The notes beneath the pieces were generated by a model. It saw nothing but the letters and a program-made list of their open reading frames with translations. It searched no databases and was not told the origin of the DNA. Below, one piece after another: positions 53,962 to 63,966 of a stretch of DNA of 64,000 nt. Within the stretch, counting starts at the first letter, position 1. Each line of letters starts with the position of its first letter. The stretch is from contig NC_060200.1 in assembly GCF_020623625.1 (NCBI RefSeq), positions 1,294,501 to 1,358,500 on the forward strand, in the 5' to 3' direction. A program made the translations under genes and the position numbers. The DNA is from Saccharomycodes ludwigii. Its lineage: Eukaryota; Ascomycota; Saccharomycetes; Saccharomycodales; Saccharomycodaceae.

Positions 53962-54696
53962 ATGAACTTCTCATCGGGAATCAAATTATTACCTAGATCC
54001 ATAAATATCACCCAGAAAAAGCTACTCTTATTTCCTTCAAAATTTATAACACCTAATTATAATATTAAAAGGTTTTTATTAACCGGTAGCAATGATATAT
54101 TAGTCAAACCAACCGAGATATTAGCAACCACCCCAAATTTTAAATTGACCAATTTTTTAAAAATTAGTGAGAGGGCAAGCAATAGACTAAACGAAATATA
54201 CAACGGTGGTGCCAACAACAATCACATATCCACAACTGCCAACCACAATAAAGAAATTATGAATATTACTGTCGAAAGTGGTGGATGTCATGGTTACCAA
54301 TACAATTTAAAACTAATATCTGAAAAGGAAATATTAACAGAAGTGGACAACTGGTATCCTATTGAAAATTATCAGGATTTAGTAAACCTTTGTACCAAAA
54401 ACAACAAAGATCCAGTTGTCGTTGAACATGTCACTACAAATGAAACATCAGAAAGCACAATTGCACAGGAAGAAAAATCAGATGATGATGCAGAAGATGA
54501 TGATGATTTTGGAAATGAAAATAGTATTTTGTTTGTACTACCTTCCAAAGCCAAAATATGCATTGACACTAAATCCCTTAGTATTTTAAACAATACTGTA
54601 CTAATATACAGTACGGAATTGATCGGTTCAAGTTTTAAAATACAAGGTGGTGGTATGAAGAGTAGTTGCGGTTGTGGTAGTAGTTTTGATATTTGA
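53962..54696 (+). CDS. ISA2: mitochondrial iron-sulphur assembly protein Isa2
   Basis: Isa2 is an A-type Fe/S protein that works with Isa1 and Iba57 to make [4Fe-4S] clusters for aconitase, biotin synthase and lipoate synthase. The protein is 244 residues (185 in S. cerevisiae). About 45 N-terminal residues are basic and act as a presequence. The A-type fold follows; its three conserved cysteines are C109 (ESGGCHGYQY) and C236/C238 (MKSSCGCGSSFDI). An acidic insertion (about residues 150-175, EEKSDDDAEDDDDF) makes it longer than usual. Convergent with the next gene across only 86 bp. Confidence 0.94.
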   Translation: MNFSSGIKLLPRSINITQKKLLLFPSKFITPNYNIKRFLLTGSNDILVKPTEILATTPNFKLTNFLKISERASNRLNEIYNGGANNNHISTTANHNKEIMNITVESGGCHGYQYNLKLISEKEILTEVDNWYPIENYQDLVNLCTKNNKDPVVVEHVTTNETSESTIAQEEKSDDDAEDDDDFGNENSILFVLPSKAKICIDTKSLSILNNTVLIYSTELIGSSFKIQGGGMKSSCGCGSSFDI

Positions 54697-54782
54697 CCAA
54701 ACAGATTTGTTTGTAAGTCGTGAAAAATTTCCATGTTAATAGTATATTGCTACATTAAAGTATTGTATCAATTTATGTCACG

Positions 54783-55802
54783 CTACAATTTATTTATTAA
54801 CATTTCTATAACACATTCATTTATTCTATTTTCGCTATTAAACTGTAAATATCTTTGATCTTGGACTCTAAATATATCTGGCAGTTCCATAGCTGTAACA
54901 CAAAAGTTACAATTCTGACTATTTTCCGTACTTTCGATTATTTTAATCCCCAAATCCTGGTATATAACTTTTGAACATATATTCTTCATGAAAAAGGAGC
55001 ATGTAGATGTTATATTTTTAGGAATTATTATTTCAAAATTTATACTTGACAAGTATTCGTTTAGGTGATCTTCAGGGGGCACTAATTCCACAAGAATTCT
55101 ACTACAACAATTTTCTTTTTGCACTAATGCAACTATTAATGTGTCAAACATGTCCAATATTTTCATGTTTGGAAAAAAACTATTTTCGATTACAACACAA
55201 TTTAAGCATAAAGGTAAAAACTTTTTGATAAAGGGCGAACCAATTGTATCAACATTTTTGTGTCTACCGAGATTAATTGATTCTAAACATAAAGTATAAT
55301 CATTATCACAAGAGTTGATGAATATATACTCCTTGGAATTGTCATAAGTAGAAACAGTTGATTCATTGTCCGTTATTTTTAATCTTATAACTTCCACCTC
55401 ATTATTTGTACTATTATGTTCAATTGTTTTCTTTATAAAATCATCTTTTTTTTTAATAGGTGATTCAGTACCGGCAGGGTTCTTAACATACATATATAAA
55501 TCCATTAATAATGTATCTTCATTAAATAAGCTAATATAGGGACAATTCTCATCAACGACATCTAACGGTTTTATCATAACCTGACAGTAAATTGAATCGT
55601 TTGTAATACCATTTTGAAAATAATTGTTATGTTTTCTATAATTTCTAAAATAGTGTATTACCTGAGAAATAAACGGTGCAGGATTTTCAGTCTCTGTTGC
55701 GGCTACCGTTGATGATGACGACGAGAATAATAATTTTAAATCCACTTTCTGCTTATGAATTTGATAACTTAACCATAATTTACCCTTGTTAATTGTATCC
55801 AT
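54783..55802 (-). CDS. IML3: probable kinetochore protein Iml3 (CENP-L)
   Basis: The protein is 339 residues from a clear ATG. Sequence similarity to Iml3 is too weak for me to claim by eye. The position is exact, however: between SND3/ISA2 and AIM3, where S. cerevisiae has IML3 (YBR107C), same orientation relative to neighbours. Iml3 pairs with Chl4 in the outer centromere complex. The sequence has the mixed beta-strand character of a CENP-L fold (LWLSYQIHKQKVDLKLLF; FINSCDNDYTLCLESINLG; SINFEIIIPKNI) and a C-terminal helix (RINECVIEMLINKL) like the dimerisation end of Iml3. It is about 95 residues longer than in S. cerevisiae (245). The function is inferred from position. Confidence 0.6.
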   Translation of the reverse strand: MDTINKGKLWLSYQIHKQKVDLKLLFSSSSSTVAATETENPAPFISQVIHYFRNYRKHNNYFQNGITNDSIYCQVMIKPLDVVDENCPYISLFNEDTLLMDLYMYVKNPAGTESPIKKKDDFIKKTIEHNSTNNEVEVIRLKITDNESTVSTYDNSKEYIFINSCDNDYTLCLESINLGRHKNVDTIGSPFIKKFLPLCLNCVVIENSFFPNMKILDMFDTLIVALVQKENCCSRILVELVPPEDHLNEYLSSINFEIIIPKNITSTCSFFMKNICSKVIYQDLGIKIIESTENSQNCNFCVTAMELPDIFRVQDQRYLQFNSENRINECVIEMLINKL

Positions 55803-56048
55803 TATTTTTTAGGATTTTTTTGCATAATTTTTTCTTTTTTTTTTCTTTTTCAAAGTTTCAGATATTATCTTAAATACCAGGTTTCATGTTAAAATATGCA
55901 TATACATTTTATACAATAGTTTAAATTCGATTTTAAAGAGATGGGCTTAATCCTTTAATAGTTTATATTGTTAAAGTAAATAATTAATATTAAAGAGGGC
56001 ATTGACAAGCTTCCTGAAACTTTCCTAAATTGTTTACCCGAGCGCATG

Positions 56049-56084
<36 letters not shown>

Positions 56085-56288
56085 ATTTATCATTACACAT
56101 ATTTGTTTAACCCCTATATATAAAGTAACATCTCAAACAATTACACCATTAATTAGTTAAATAAAGAAAAACTCAATTATCATAATCAAGTTGGATTAAA
56201 AAAAAAAAACAAAAAAAAGGTCGAAAATTTACTTCATCAAACATAGAAATAAAAAACGATAAAATAAAATATCAAAAATACATAAGGA
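55803..56288. other. divergent promoter, IML3 and AIM3
   Basis: About 485 bp with a Reb1-type site (56034-56040) immediately followed by a run of 32 T (56052-56083), the classic poly(dT) plus Reb1 pairing of nucleosome-depleted yeast promoters. No ORF. Confidence 0.6.
56034..56040 (+). promoter_or_regulatory. Reb1-type site (TTACCCG) in IML3/AIM3 promoter
   Basis: TTACCCG lies 11 bp before a 32-T run, about 250 bp from the AIM3 ATG and 230 bp from the IML3 start. Site plus tract suggests one shared nucleosome-free region. Confidence 0.5.
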
Positions 56289-59006
56289 ATGAGTGAATCT
56301 CATGGTTCCGGCAGTCACGCTAGTGGTGGTGGTAGCGGTAGCAGCAGTGGAGGCGGGTTTTGGTCCGAAAATAAAGGTTCTATTATGTCTGGTTTAGGAC
56401 AAGCTGCTAAGCTGGGGTATAGAGGCACCAAATTTATAGCCAAAACAGGATATAAAGCGGGTAAAGCGGGTAAAGCACAATACGATAAGTCAAGAAATAA
56501 CAAGAAAAAAGGCCATGATGAAGCTGACGATGAATATAAAGACGATGAATTTGAATATGATAGGGAAGAGCGTAGAGGCTCATTTACACATGATCATGCT
56601 CAAAATGCCAATAGGTTTGGAAGACCTCCTTTGAGAGAGGACAGACAACAGCAATACGGTTACTCATCTCACGAACACCAGCAGTATGGGGATTACCCAC
56701 CCCAACGAGGTCGTCAGCAAGAACATGATGACTATCCACCTCAGCGTGGATGCCAGCGGGATCATGAAGGATATCCACCACGACAACAGTATGAGAGGTA
56801 TTCACCTCAACAACAATCGCAATACGGTGACTATCCAAATCAGCAAACGCAACAGGGATATACACCTCAACAGCAACCAGCTTATCCTCCCAGACATCAA
56901 CAACAACAACAACAACAACAACAACCAGCTTATCCTCCCAGACAACAACAACAACAACAACAACAACCACCACCACCAGTTTTCCCTCCCCAACAGCAAA
57001 CACCTTCACCAGGTGAACTTCAGCCACTTTATAATGCAAATGGCGAAATAATTGGATATGTTCCGGTTCAACAAAATGGTGCTGACTATTTCCCACAATC
57101 TGCAACATTTCAAGGACAACAGCCATCAGTTATGCCTTCCAGAGCAGCACATCCTTTACCACCACATGTGCAAGGCCAGGGTGCTTTACCTCAACAAGAG
57201 ACACTTCCCAGAATGCAGCATCCGTTACCGACCTCGTCACAAGGACAACAATCAAGCTATAGCGAAAGGGCACCTCAGTTTCCAGAGATGTCCACAGCTA
57301 ACAACTTTGGGGCTTCTCCAATGTATGCCCAACAACAGGGCCAGTCTGCTTATGATTTAAATGGGCCAGCGCCAAACTCATCTTCTTCTGCACTCATAAC
57401 AAATGGACCAATCGTCGAAACAAACCCATATGTGTGGAAGGACGAAGAAACTAGAAAGGAAGAAAAGAAACTGCCGATAAATATGATAGATATATCTAAA
57501 TTGGCACCACCCCCTAAACATGTAGCTAGAGGCCCGGAAGCAGGACCTTCATTTAGCGAAGAGGTTACGAAAAAGTACAAAAGCCCTGTACCTGGAGAAG
57601 TTACTGAAGATAGTGTTGCCGTTAGTCAAGACCTCAACAAGAACGCCAATAATAATGGCGGACGAAATACAAATCACAGCAAGATTAAATTAAGAGCAAT
57701 CTCACCCGAACCAATATCTAGAAAGCCTACAGATGTTAGTGTTTCGAGCAGTATTAATTCAGGATTTCCTGCGCGTCGCGAAGATTCCACTGATAATATA
57801 CACGATGGGGGAAGTGATGAAGATACACAAGCTTTAGAGAAACAGAAAGTTGAAAGCGATGCTAATGAGCCTAAAATTCTGAGAGAAAATTATAATTACA
57901 AACCTAACATTGGATTTGCTCCGCCACCACCTCCACCAGGTAGTAGTGAGCGTTTCAGTGCCTCTAATACCGACATGGGCAATGGTGCAACTTCGTTGGC
58001 AACACATTCATCTGCTTCGTCTTTAATATCGACCAGTAACAATAATAGTAATTCTACCACTTCGATCGCGAAAGAATCACGTTCTGTACCTAAGCCACCA
58101 TTGTCTAAATCTATTTCATCTTTTAATAATTTAAGAGATGGAAGTAAAAGGGAAAATGGCGATGGACCACAAGCTGCAGTTTTGGGATCTAATTACAATT
58201 ATAACAAGCTTGATGTTAATAAATTTGCACCACCACCTAAACCATATAGGAATCTTGAGCAACAACAGCAGCAAAACGAAAAGAATTTTGGCTTGTCATC
58301 TAATTCAGCAGCCAGTGTTGCATCTACCTCTGCTGCGCCTTCATTTTATTCTGGAAATGACAGTGTATTCAATGATGTGCCATCAGCTACCCCACATAGA
58401 AGAGATAGCAGCAAGGAATTACCTCTAGGTAACAACGGTGATGGTGGTAGTATTAATAGTAATGATAATGATTATCATAAACATTTTAATCAAAACGGTA
58501 CTGACCACAGTATTAAACCTAAATTACCACCGCCTGTTGGCGCCAAACCATCGAAATTAAAAACTGATATTGTGTCACCATTGCCGGCAGTTAAACCTAA
58601 GCCGAATTTTTTGAGAGGAGGATTAGATACTGCTAGCAATAACAATGTTGAAGAAAAGGGAAGGAAAGAAGCAACAACTTTTGAGGAGAATGAAAATTTG
58701 AGGCACGAATCTGCGCACGACTTGATTAATGAATTTAACAAAAAGTTAAATTTTAATAATAATAGTATGATTGCTGGTAATGGTGGTAATGTTAGTGACG
58801 TGGATAATTTTAGTATGATTGCTAAAAATAAGAAAAAGAAAGCTCCGCCCCCAGTCAAACCAAAGAAAAAAATGTTGTTGCCTGGAAGTTATGTTACTAA
58901 TGAAGATATTAACACTGAATTAAAACATGATGATGATAATCCATTTAGCGTTTATTCTAGAAACACTGTCCCTACAGAATACAATAGAATGAACGCACGT
59001 CCATGA
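56289..59006 (+). CDS. AIM3: actin-patch protein Aim3
   Basis: Aim3 is a proline-rich protein of cortical actin patches that binds Rvs167 and slows barbed-end growth. The protein is 905 residues (947 in yeast). The N-terminal motif FWSENKGSIMSGLGQAAKLGYRGTKFIAKTGYKAGK matches the yeast start after a Gly/Ser-rich lead of about 23 residues. A Gln/Pro/Tyr region with YPPQRG-type repeats and two Q tracts follows (about residues 125-230). Then come repeated SH3-ligand motifs of the form APPPKP (IDISKLAPPPK, KFAPPPKPYRN, KAPPPVKPKKK), and an end NPFSVYSRNTVPTEYN, as in yeast. Its position between IML3 and CMD1 fits YBR108W. Confidence 0.94.
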   Translation: MSESHGSGSHASGGGSGSSSGGGFWSENKGSIMSGLGQAAKLGYRGTKFIAKTGYKAGKAGKAQYDKSRNNKKKGHDEADDEYKDDEFEYDREERRGSFTHDHAQNANRFGRPPLREDRQQQYGYSSHEHQQYGDYPPQRGRQQEHDDYPPQRGCQRDHEGYPPRQQYERYSPQQQSQYGDYPNQQTQQGYTPQQQPAYPPRHQQQQQQQQQPAYPPRQQQQQQQQPPPPVFPPQQQTPSPGELQPLYNANGEIIGYVPVQQNGADYFPQSATFQGQQPSVMPSRAAHPLPPHVQGQGALPQQETLPRMQHPLPTSSQGQQSSYSERAPQFPEMSTANNFGASPMYAQQQGQSAYDLNGPAPNSSSSALITNGPIVETNPYVWKDEETRKEEKKLPINMIDISKLAPPPKHVARGPEAGPSFSEEVTKKYKSPVPGEVTEDSVAVSQDLNKNANNNGGRNTNHSKIKLRAISPEPISRKPTDVSVSSSINSGFPARREDSTDNIHDGGSDEDTQALEKQKVESDANEPKILRENYNYKPNIGFAPPPPPPGSSERFSASNTDMGNGATSLATHSSASSLISTSNNNSNSTTSIAKESRSVPKPPLSKSISSFNNLRDGSKRENGDGPQAAVLGSNYNYNKLDVNKFAPPPKPYRNLEQQQQQNEKNFGLSSNSAASVASTSAAPSFYSGNDSVFNDVPSATPHRRDSSKELPLGNNGDGGSINSNDNDYHKHFNQNGTDHSIKPKLPPPVGAKPSKLKTDIVSPLPAVKPKPNFLRGGLDTASNNNVEEKGRKEATTFEENENLRHESAHDLINEFNKKLNFNNNSMIAGNGGNVSDVDNFSMIAKNKKKKAPPPVKPKKKMLLPGSYVTNEDINTELKHDDDNPFSVYSRNTVPTEYNRMNARP

Positions 59007-59333
59007 AAAAATCATTCAAAGATAGTTTTTCACGATTGCAAGAACCAAGCTGGATTATGGTGATTACTATTTTACTTATGCTGTTACTTAATATTTTTTC
59101 TTTTTCTTTGTTTTGCATATATATTTTTTATTTTCTCTGTTTATAAACATTTTGTGAACAAAGCGTATTAATCAGCGTTTATCCTTTTTATTTTATATTA
59201 TATTATATTATATTATATAATTTTATTTTATTTTATTTTATTTATTTTTCCAATGTCTACTAATGAAAGAATAATTTAAGATTTGAAGTTTTTTGAAATG
59301 AAGACGATACTTCCATAGGAATGGATCTGTTAT

Positions 59334-59365
<32 letters not shown>

Positions 59366-59888
59366 CTTTCACCAATGATTCAAAAACAAAACAAAATAGA
59401 ATAGGGAAAATTGCGAGCAGTTTATTAAACTGATAAAATAAAGTTTAAAAAGTATATCTATTGTAAAGTTATGTAAGTAACAAAGTATCACCGTCTCTTA
59501 AATATATGATCGTATTTACTAGGATTGGATGTGCTAATGTTTGGTGAAAAGAACACATAGAATTGACAAAAACAAGAACATTGGCCATTGAAAAAAAAAA
59601 TAGTCATTTATTAAAAAGTGACAATTGTCGTGCGGAAATCGGAGACTATTAAGAAAGATAAATTTGTTCTTACAAATTGGTAATAACATTGATATTTTTG
59701 ATACATAAACAACAGCAAACAAAAAAAAAAAAAAAAAAAAAAAAAAAAGGTGAAATATATAGAACGAGAAGACAAATTATAAATATATATATATATATAT
59801 ATAGTTTGTTGTATTAATATTTTGGAAATAACAAACACATATCAAAACGAAATATAAAATATATATATATATATATATAAGTTTCCCC
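59007..59888. other. convergent intergenic, AIM3 and CMD1
   Basis: About 880 bp, long for a convergent gap. It contains TTTTA/TATTA repeats (59190-59245), T and A runs (59339-59365, 59721-59748) and two TA repeats (59783-59802, 59860-59878), the second just past the CMD1 stop. The middle (59400-59700) has ordinary composition and could hide a non-coding RNA, but none is recognised. Confidence 0.5.
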
Positions 59889-60335
59889 CTATTTAGATAA
59901 TAATGCAGCAAATTGTTGAATGTTAATTTCACCATTTCCATCACTAACTTCATTCAACATTTCATCAACCTCAGCATCGGTCAATTTCTCACCAATAGAA
60001 GTTAAGACGTGTTTTAACTCAGCAGCACTGATCATACCATCACCATTCTTGTCAAATACTTTAAAGGCTTCTAGTAACTCTTGTTCGCTATCATTAGATT
60101 TTAGTTGCCTGGACATCAAGGCTAAAAATTCGCCAAACTCTATAGTGTGGTTGCCATTAATATCAATTTCATTCATTAGATCAGCGACCTCTGCTTCACT
60201 TGGAGATAACCCCAATGACCTCATAACAGTGGCCAACTCACTAGAAGAAATAGAACCATTCTTATCTTTGTCGAATAATGTGAAAGCTTCTCTAAATTCA
60301 GCAATTTGTTCCTCAGTTAAGTTATTTTGTGACAT
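59889..60335 (-). CDS. CMD1: calmodulin
   Basis: Calmodulin is the calcium sensor and light chain for Myo2, Nuf1/Spc110 and calcineurin. At 148 residues it has the family length (147 in S. cerevisiae). EF-hand loops: [12 protein letters not shown] (22-33), [12 protein letters not shown] (58-69) and [12 protein letters not shown] (95-106). The fourth loop, near 129-142 ([14 protein letters not shown]), lacks the standard acidic spacing, as in budding-yeast calmodulin, which binds three calcium ions. The second loop has Asn and His at positions 5 and 6 in place of D/G-type residues. Divergent from ALG1, matching YBR109C-YBR110W. Confidence 0.98.
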   Translation of the reverse strand: MSQNNLTEEQIAEFREAFTLFDKDKNGSISSSELATVMRSLGLSPSEAEVADLMNEIDINGNHTIEFGEFLALMSRQLKSNDSEQELLEAFKVFDKNGDGMISAAELKHVLTSIGEKLTDAEVDEMLNEVSDGNGEINIQQFAALLSK

Positions 60336-60893
60336 GTTAATATTTTATGGTGTTATTTATGTGTTTGTGGGTTTGCGTTCCTTCTTTGATTTGATTGCTA
60401 CTTAGGGTGTAATGTGTTTTATTTTTATTCTAAAAATGTTTTTTTTTTTTTTTTTTTTTTGAGATATTAAGTTTAAAAAAAAAAAAAAAAAAAAAAACGA
60501 AAAAAAAAAAAAACAAAAAATGTATAATTTTGTTGTAATGGTGGTTTAAATCAATAACAAAAAAAAAAATATATACATTTTTCTGTATTCAAGCGCACGT
60601 GAATTTTTGATTTATTTATTTACGCCACTTAAAAAAGAAAAAAATTGTATGGTAAATTACAATATGTCATTAATCCGAGTACATATGTATTCCGAATATA
60701 GCGAATGCTCGCTTGAATTGTGATTATCCGAATTAATACTTTTTCTTTTTCTTTTTCTTTTACACACCAAATATTATTCATATATATATATATATATATA
60801 TTTAACTTATGGAAAATCTAAATTATACCAAAAACCAAAAAAAAAAAGACCAAATCAATTCAAAATAGGCACTGTACAAATAGAACCATAGTT
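60336..60893. other. divergent promoter, CMD1 and ALG1
   Basis: About 560 bp with T and A runs (60439-60460, 60474-60497), a CACGTG palindrome (60596-60601) and a TA repeat (60780-60800). No ORF. Confidence 0.6.
60596..60601. promoter_or_regulatory. CACGTG E-box in CMD1/ALG1 promoter
   Basis: Palindromic CACGTG about 260 bp from the CMD1 ATG and 295 bp from the ALG1 ATG. Context GCACGTGAA fits the bHLH family (Cbf1/Pho4/Tye7); the exact factor cannot be told. Confidence 0.4.
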
Positions 60894-62240
60894 ATGAACT
60901 CTTGGCTGATTGGTCTAATAATAATATGGTTATTTACACCCATAACGGGGTATCTAATTATACCTTACTTCTTTTATGGCACCAAGTCAATTAAAAATAG
61001 AATCATCATTGTTGTATTGGGTGACATTGGAAGATCTCCTAGAATGTGTTATCATGCCACTAGTTTTGCAGATAAAGGTTTTGATGTTGAATTTATTGGC
61101 TATAAAGACAGCGAAATCCCTGATTGCATTTCCAAAGAGAGAAAAAGGAGTATAACTATCCATGATATATCATACATCGCAGTTAATACTAAAAATAAGA
61201 GTGTAATCTCAATAATGGTTACCAAAGTATTTAGACAAACCTTCCAGCTCATCAAAATATTGTGGAATTTGAGAGGCAGTGATTACATATTGGTCCAAAA
61301 TCCTCCTTCAATTCCAATTCTACCTATAGCTTGTTTCTATAAATTCATCTTTCGCACCAAATTAATTATAGATTGGCACAATTTTGGTTATACCATATTA
61401 AAGTTAAAGTTAGCTAAATTCCACCCTTTTGTAATTGTTTATTTTATGGTGGAATTCATATTTAGTAGGTTCGCTGACTACCACCTGACTGTAACCAATG
61501 CAATGAAAGACTATTTAATACAAACATTTAAGTTGCCAAGTAAAAAAATCTCAACATTACATGATCGCCCTGGTCCTCAGTTTAAACCTCTGCCAGAAGA
61601 AGACCGTTGTATGCTACTATCAAAAAACCCACCTTCTTTTATATCCGAATATTTACAGAAAGCCAATTTTAAGTATGGTAAGGATAAAATATTAGTTACT
61701 TCAACTTCATTTACACCGGACGAGGACTTAGAGGTATTGTTAACAGGCTTAAAAATTTTTAATCAATCTTATGCGAAGGATACCGATCAAAATTTACTAT
61801 GTTTCATCACTGGTAAAGGCCCATTAAAGCCCTACTATCAAAAAAAAGTGAATGAGATGAAATTAGAGCATGTTAAAATATATTTTCTTTGGTTACAGAG
61901 TGAAGATTATCCTAAATTATTGCAATTATGTGATTTTGGTGTATCCCTACATATGTCTTCTTCTGGATTGGATTTGCCAATGAAAATTTTGGATATGTTT
62001 GGAAGTGGTATTCCAGTTATCGCATATAGCTATGATACTTTAGATGAATTAGTAAAACATGGTGTTAACGGATATCGTTTTCAAAACCCACGAATTTTAG
62101 CTGAGAGTATTGGGTTTATTTGCAATCCAAACAACTATAATACTTTAAGGACTAATGTTTTGAACGAAAGTAAAATAAAATGGCAATCTAGTTGGGAAAA
62201 TTCAATGATTAAGGAGCTAAAAATAGTTAAACAGAGATAA
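60894..62240 (+). CDS. ALG1: beta-1,4-mannosyltransferase Alg1
   Basis: Alg1 adds the first mannose to dolichyl-PP-GlcNAc2 on the cytosolic face of the ER in N-glycan assembly. The protein is 448 residues (449 in S. cerevisiae). An N-terminal membrane anchor spans about residues 4-25, then the GT-B fold begins with IIIVVLGDIGRSPRMCYHA. Further landmarks are YILVQNPPSIP, LIIDWHNFGYTIL, the TLHDRPGPQFKPL loop, and the donor-site end SSSGLDLPMKILDMFGSGIPVIAY followed by ELVKHGVNGYRF. All expected family blocks appear intact. Convergent with HOS1, 80 bp apart. Confidence 0.97.
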   Translation: MNSWLIGLIIIWLFTPITGYLIIPYFFYGTKSIKNRIIIVVLGDIGRSPRMCYHATSFADKGFDVEFIGYKDSEIPDCISKERKRSITIHDISYIAVNTKNKSVISIMVTKVFRQTFQLIKILWNLRGSDYILVQNPPSIPILPIACFYKFIFRTKLIIDWHNFGYTILKLKLAKFHPFVIVYFMVEFIFSRFADYHLTVTNAMKDYLIQTFKLPSKKISTLHDRPGPQFKPLPEEDRCMLLSKNPPSFISEYLQKANFKYGKDKILVTSTSFTPDEDLEVLLTGLKIFNQSYAKDTDQNLLCFITGKGPLKPYYQKKVNEMKLEHVKIYFLWLQSEDYPKLLQLCDFGVSLHMSSSGLDLPMKILDMFGSGIPVIAYSYDTLDELVKHGVNGYRFQNPRILAESIGFICNPNNYNTLRTNVLNESKIKWQSSWENSMIKELKIVKQR

Positions 62241-62254
62241 TGATTCTTTTTCAC

Positions 62255-62286
<32 letters not shown>

Positions 62287-62320
62287 TTTTACACACATAT
62301 ATATATATATATACATATAT
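62241..62320. repeat. CT, T and TA microsatellites in the ALG1/HOS1 3' junction
   Basis: The 80-bp gap between convergent stops consists mostly of a CT repeat (about 62254-62278), a T run (62278-62290) and a TA repeat (about 62296-62312). The TA part is likely a bidirectional 3'-end element. Confidence 0.85.
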
Positions 62321-63664
62321 TTATGTAAAAAATCTATAATAATTTGCGGAATAATTTTTTAAAAAGGCATGCTCAGGTATAAAAGTAAACAATTCTTCCT
62401 CATATTCGTTGTCCAAGACTTGGTGATCAGGTTTTACAAACTTTACCACATTATATGTCAAATAAGAATAAAATTTAGCCATATCAATGTTATTATACCC
62501 ACCACCGCCTAGTAACAAACAATGTTCAACAGTCTCATTGAATTTTTTAATAACCTCCATTATACACTTAGTTAGTCCTTTAATACTTAGTTTCCATAGA
62601 TTATAGTCATCATTACGTAAACCATCTCCGCCACATAAGATAACTAAAATTTGTGGGTTAAATGTGTTGATTATGGGTATAATTTTGTCAACTACTATTG
62701 CATAAAGTGATTCATCTTTAGTATTGCTTGGTAGGACAAAATTGTATATTTGATTTTCAATATCTTTTTGAGTTTCAGTACCAGTACCAGGGAAAAACCC
62801 TATATCCGCATGATGAATTGATATAGTTTGAACGTTAGATGATATTTTAAACGCATTTTCTACCCCATCGCCGTGATGTAAATCAAAATCTAAATAAGTT
62901 ATTTTATTGAAAGATGAGGACCTTCTAAATTTTTGAATTGCCAATACTATATCATTGACATAACAAAACCCACTAGCTTTATTTCTATTTGCATGATGTC
63001 TACCACCATCCCAATTGATGCCTATATTTGTTTTCCCAAAAGATCTACTATGTTTGCTTATTCTTATCATTTCAGATACTATTTCCAGTGTTGCTCCTGT
63101 AACTATGTAACAATAAATAGGCAAATATTTGAAAATTGGACAATCATACATTAGCCCGTATTTAATTAAAGTATCGTTGCAATATTTATCTTTTCTAGTG
63201 CCATGCTCGTTTCTGTTTACACTTTCTTTTTCCAGTTCATTACCATCATTCGTAAAATAATGGAAAGTTTCTCGAATATAATTGATTAGGTCTTCTTTAT
63301 TCTTAAAATAGGGGGGATTTTTCTTGTCATGGTTTTCGTTAATTGAATCCATATACGTATAGTAAGTTATAGCCATTTCATTGTAATTTGGATCATCAGC
63401 ATCATCATCATTATTATTTTCTTCAATATTTACTGAATTCCTATTATGAAATTTATCTAACAAAATATCAGTATAAGCTTTTGAATGAAATTTGTTAATA
63501 TCTTTTGCAGTGCACCAAGGTTTTTCTATTATATAATCAAATTTGGAAAGCAATCCTAAACTTTGTATTAAACTGTAAGTCAATAAACTTTTTTCTCCAT
63601 CGTTACATGGTAATAAATCTGCTATTTGACTTTGTACTGGTGAACCGCTAAATATTAGACTCAT
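62321..63664 (-). CDS. HOS1: class I histone deacetylase Hos1
   Basis: Hos1 is a zinc-dependent histone deacetylase; in yeast it is recruited by Ssn6-Tup1 and deacetylates Smc3. The protein is 447 residues (470 in yeast). Catalytic elements: the paired histidines in NWDGGRHHANRNKASGFCYVND (about residue 222), the zinc ligands in YLDFDLHHGDGVENAF (about 258-262), HHADIGFFPGTGT, and ILCGGDGLRND (about 345), which replaces the more usual GADSL. The end includes LLLGGGGYNNIDMAKF with its structural glycines. Acidic insertion near residues 80-95. Its place after ISA2 in the merged order fits YPR068C. Confidence 0.94.
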   Translation of the reverse strand: MSLIFSGSPVQSQIADLLPCNDGEKSLLTYSLIQSLGLLSKFDYIIEKPWCTAKDINKFHSKAYTDILLDKFHNRNSVNIEENNNDDDADDPNYNEMAITYYTYMDSINENHDKKNPPYFKNKEDLINYIRETFHYFTNDGNELEKESVNRNEHGTRKDKYCNDTLIKYGLMYDCPIFKYLPIYCYIVTGATLEIVSEMIRISKHSRSFGKTNIGINWDGGRHHANRNKASGFCYVNDIVLAIQKFRRSSSFNKITYLDFDLHHGDGVENAFKISSNVQTISIHHADIGFFPGTGTETQKDIENQIYNFVLPSNTKDESLYAIVVDKIIPIINTFNPQILVILCGGDGLRNDDYNLWKLSIKGLTKCIMEVIKKFNETVEHCLLLGGGGYNNIDMAKFYSYLTYNVVKFVKPDHQVLDNEYEEELFTFIPEHAFLKNYSANYYRFFT

Positions 63665-63966
63665 TACTAATATCTAGATTATAGCTGTTTTTTAAGTTTA
63701 GAAATATGCTCTTTTAGTGTTGTTTATAAATATATATATATTTTTATTTTTTTATATTTTTTTTATATTTTCATTTTTTTTTTTTTTTTTTTTTTTATCT
63801 TTATTTTCTATTATGATTTTTTTTCTCTTTATCCTTACTTCTTATTTTAAATTTACCAACAACAAAAAAAAAATATATGTATATATATTGAATATTTATA
63901 ATAACAGGTGTTTTTACAACGTACCAGAAAAATATTTTGTCTTTTTACCAGTAAAAATCAAAAATA
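63665..63966. other. divergent promoter, HOS1 and right-edge gene
   Basis: About 300 bp, dominated by T runs (63774-63796) and TATATATA stretches. No recognised site. Confidence 0.5.

Noticed and set aside
56460-56480. Two CGGGTAA Reb1-like sites
   Set aside because: They lie in AIM3 coding sequence, where the repeated Lys-Ala-Gly-Lys codons generate them.
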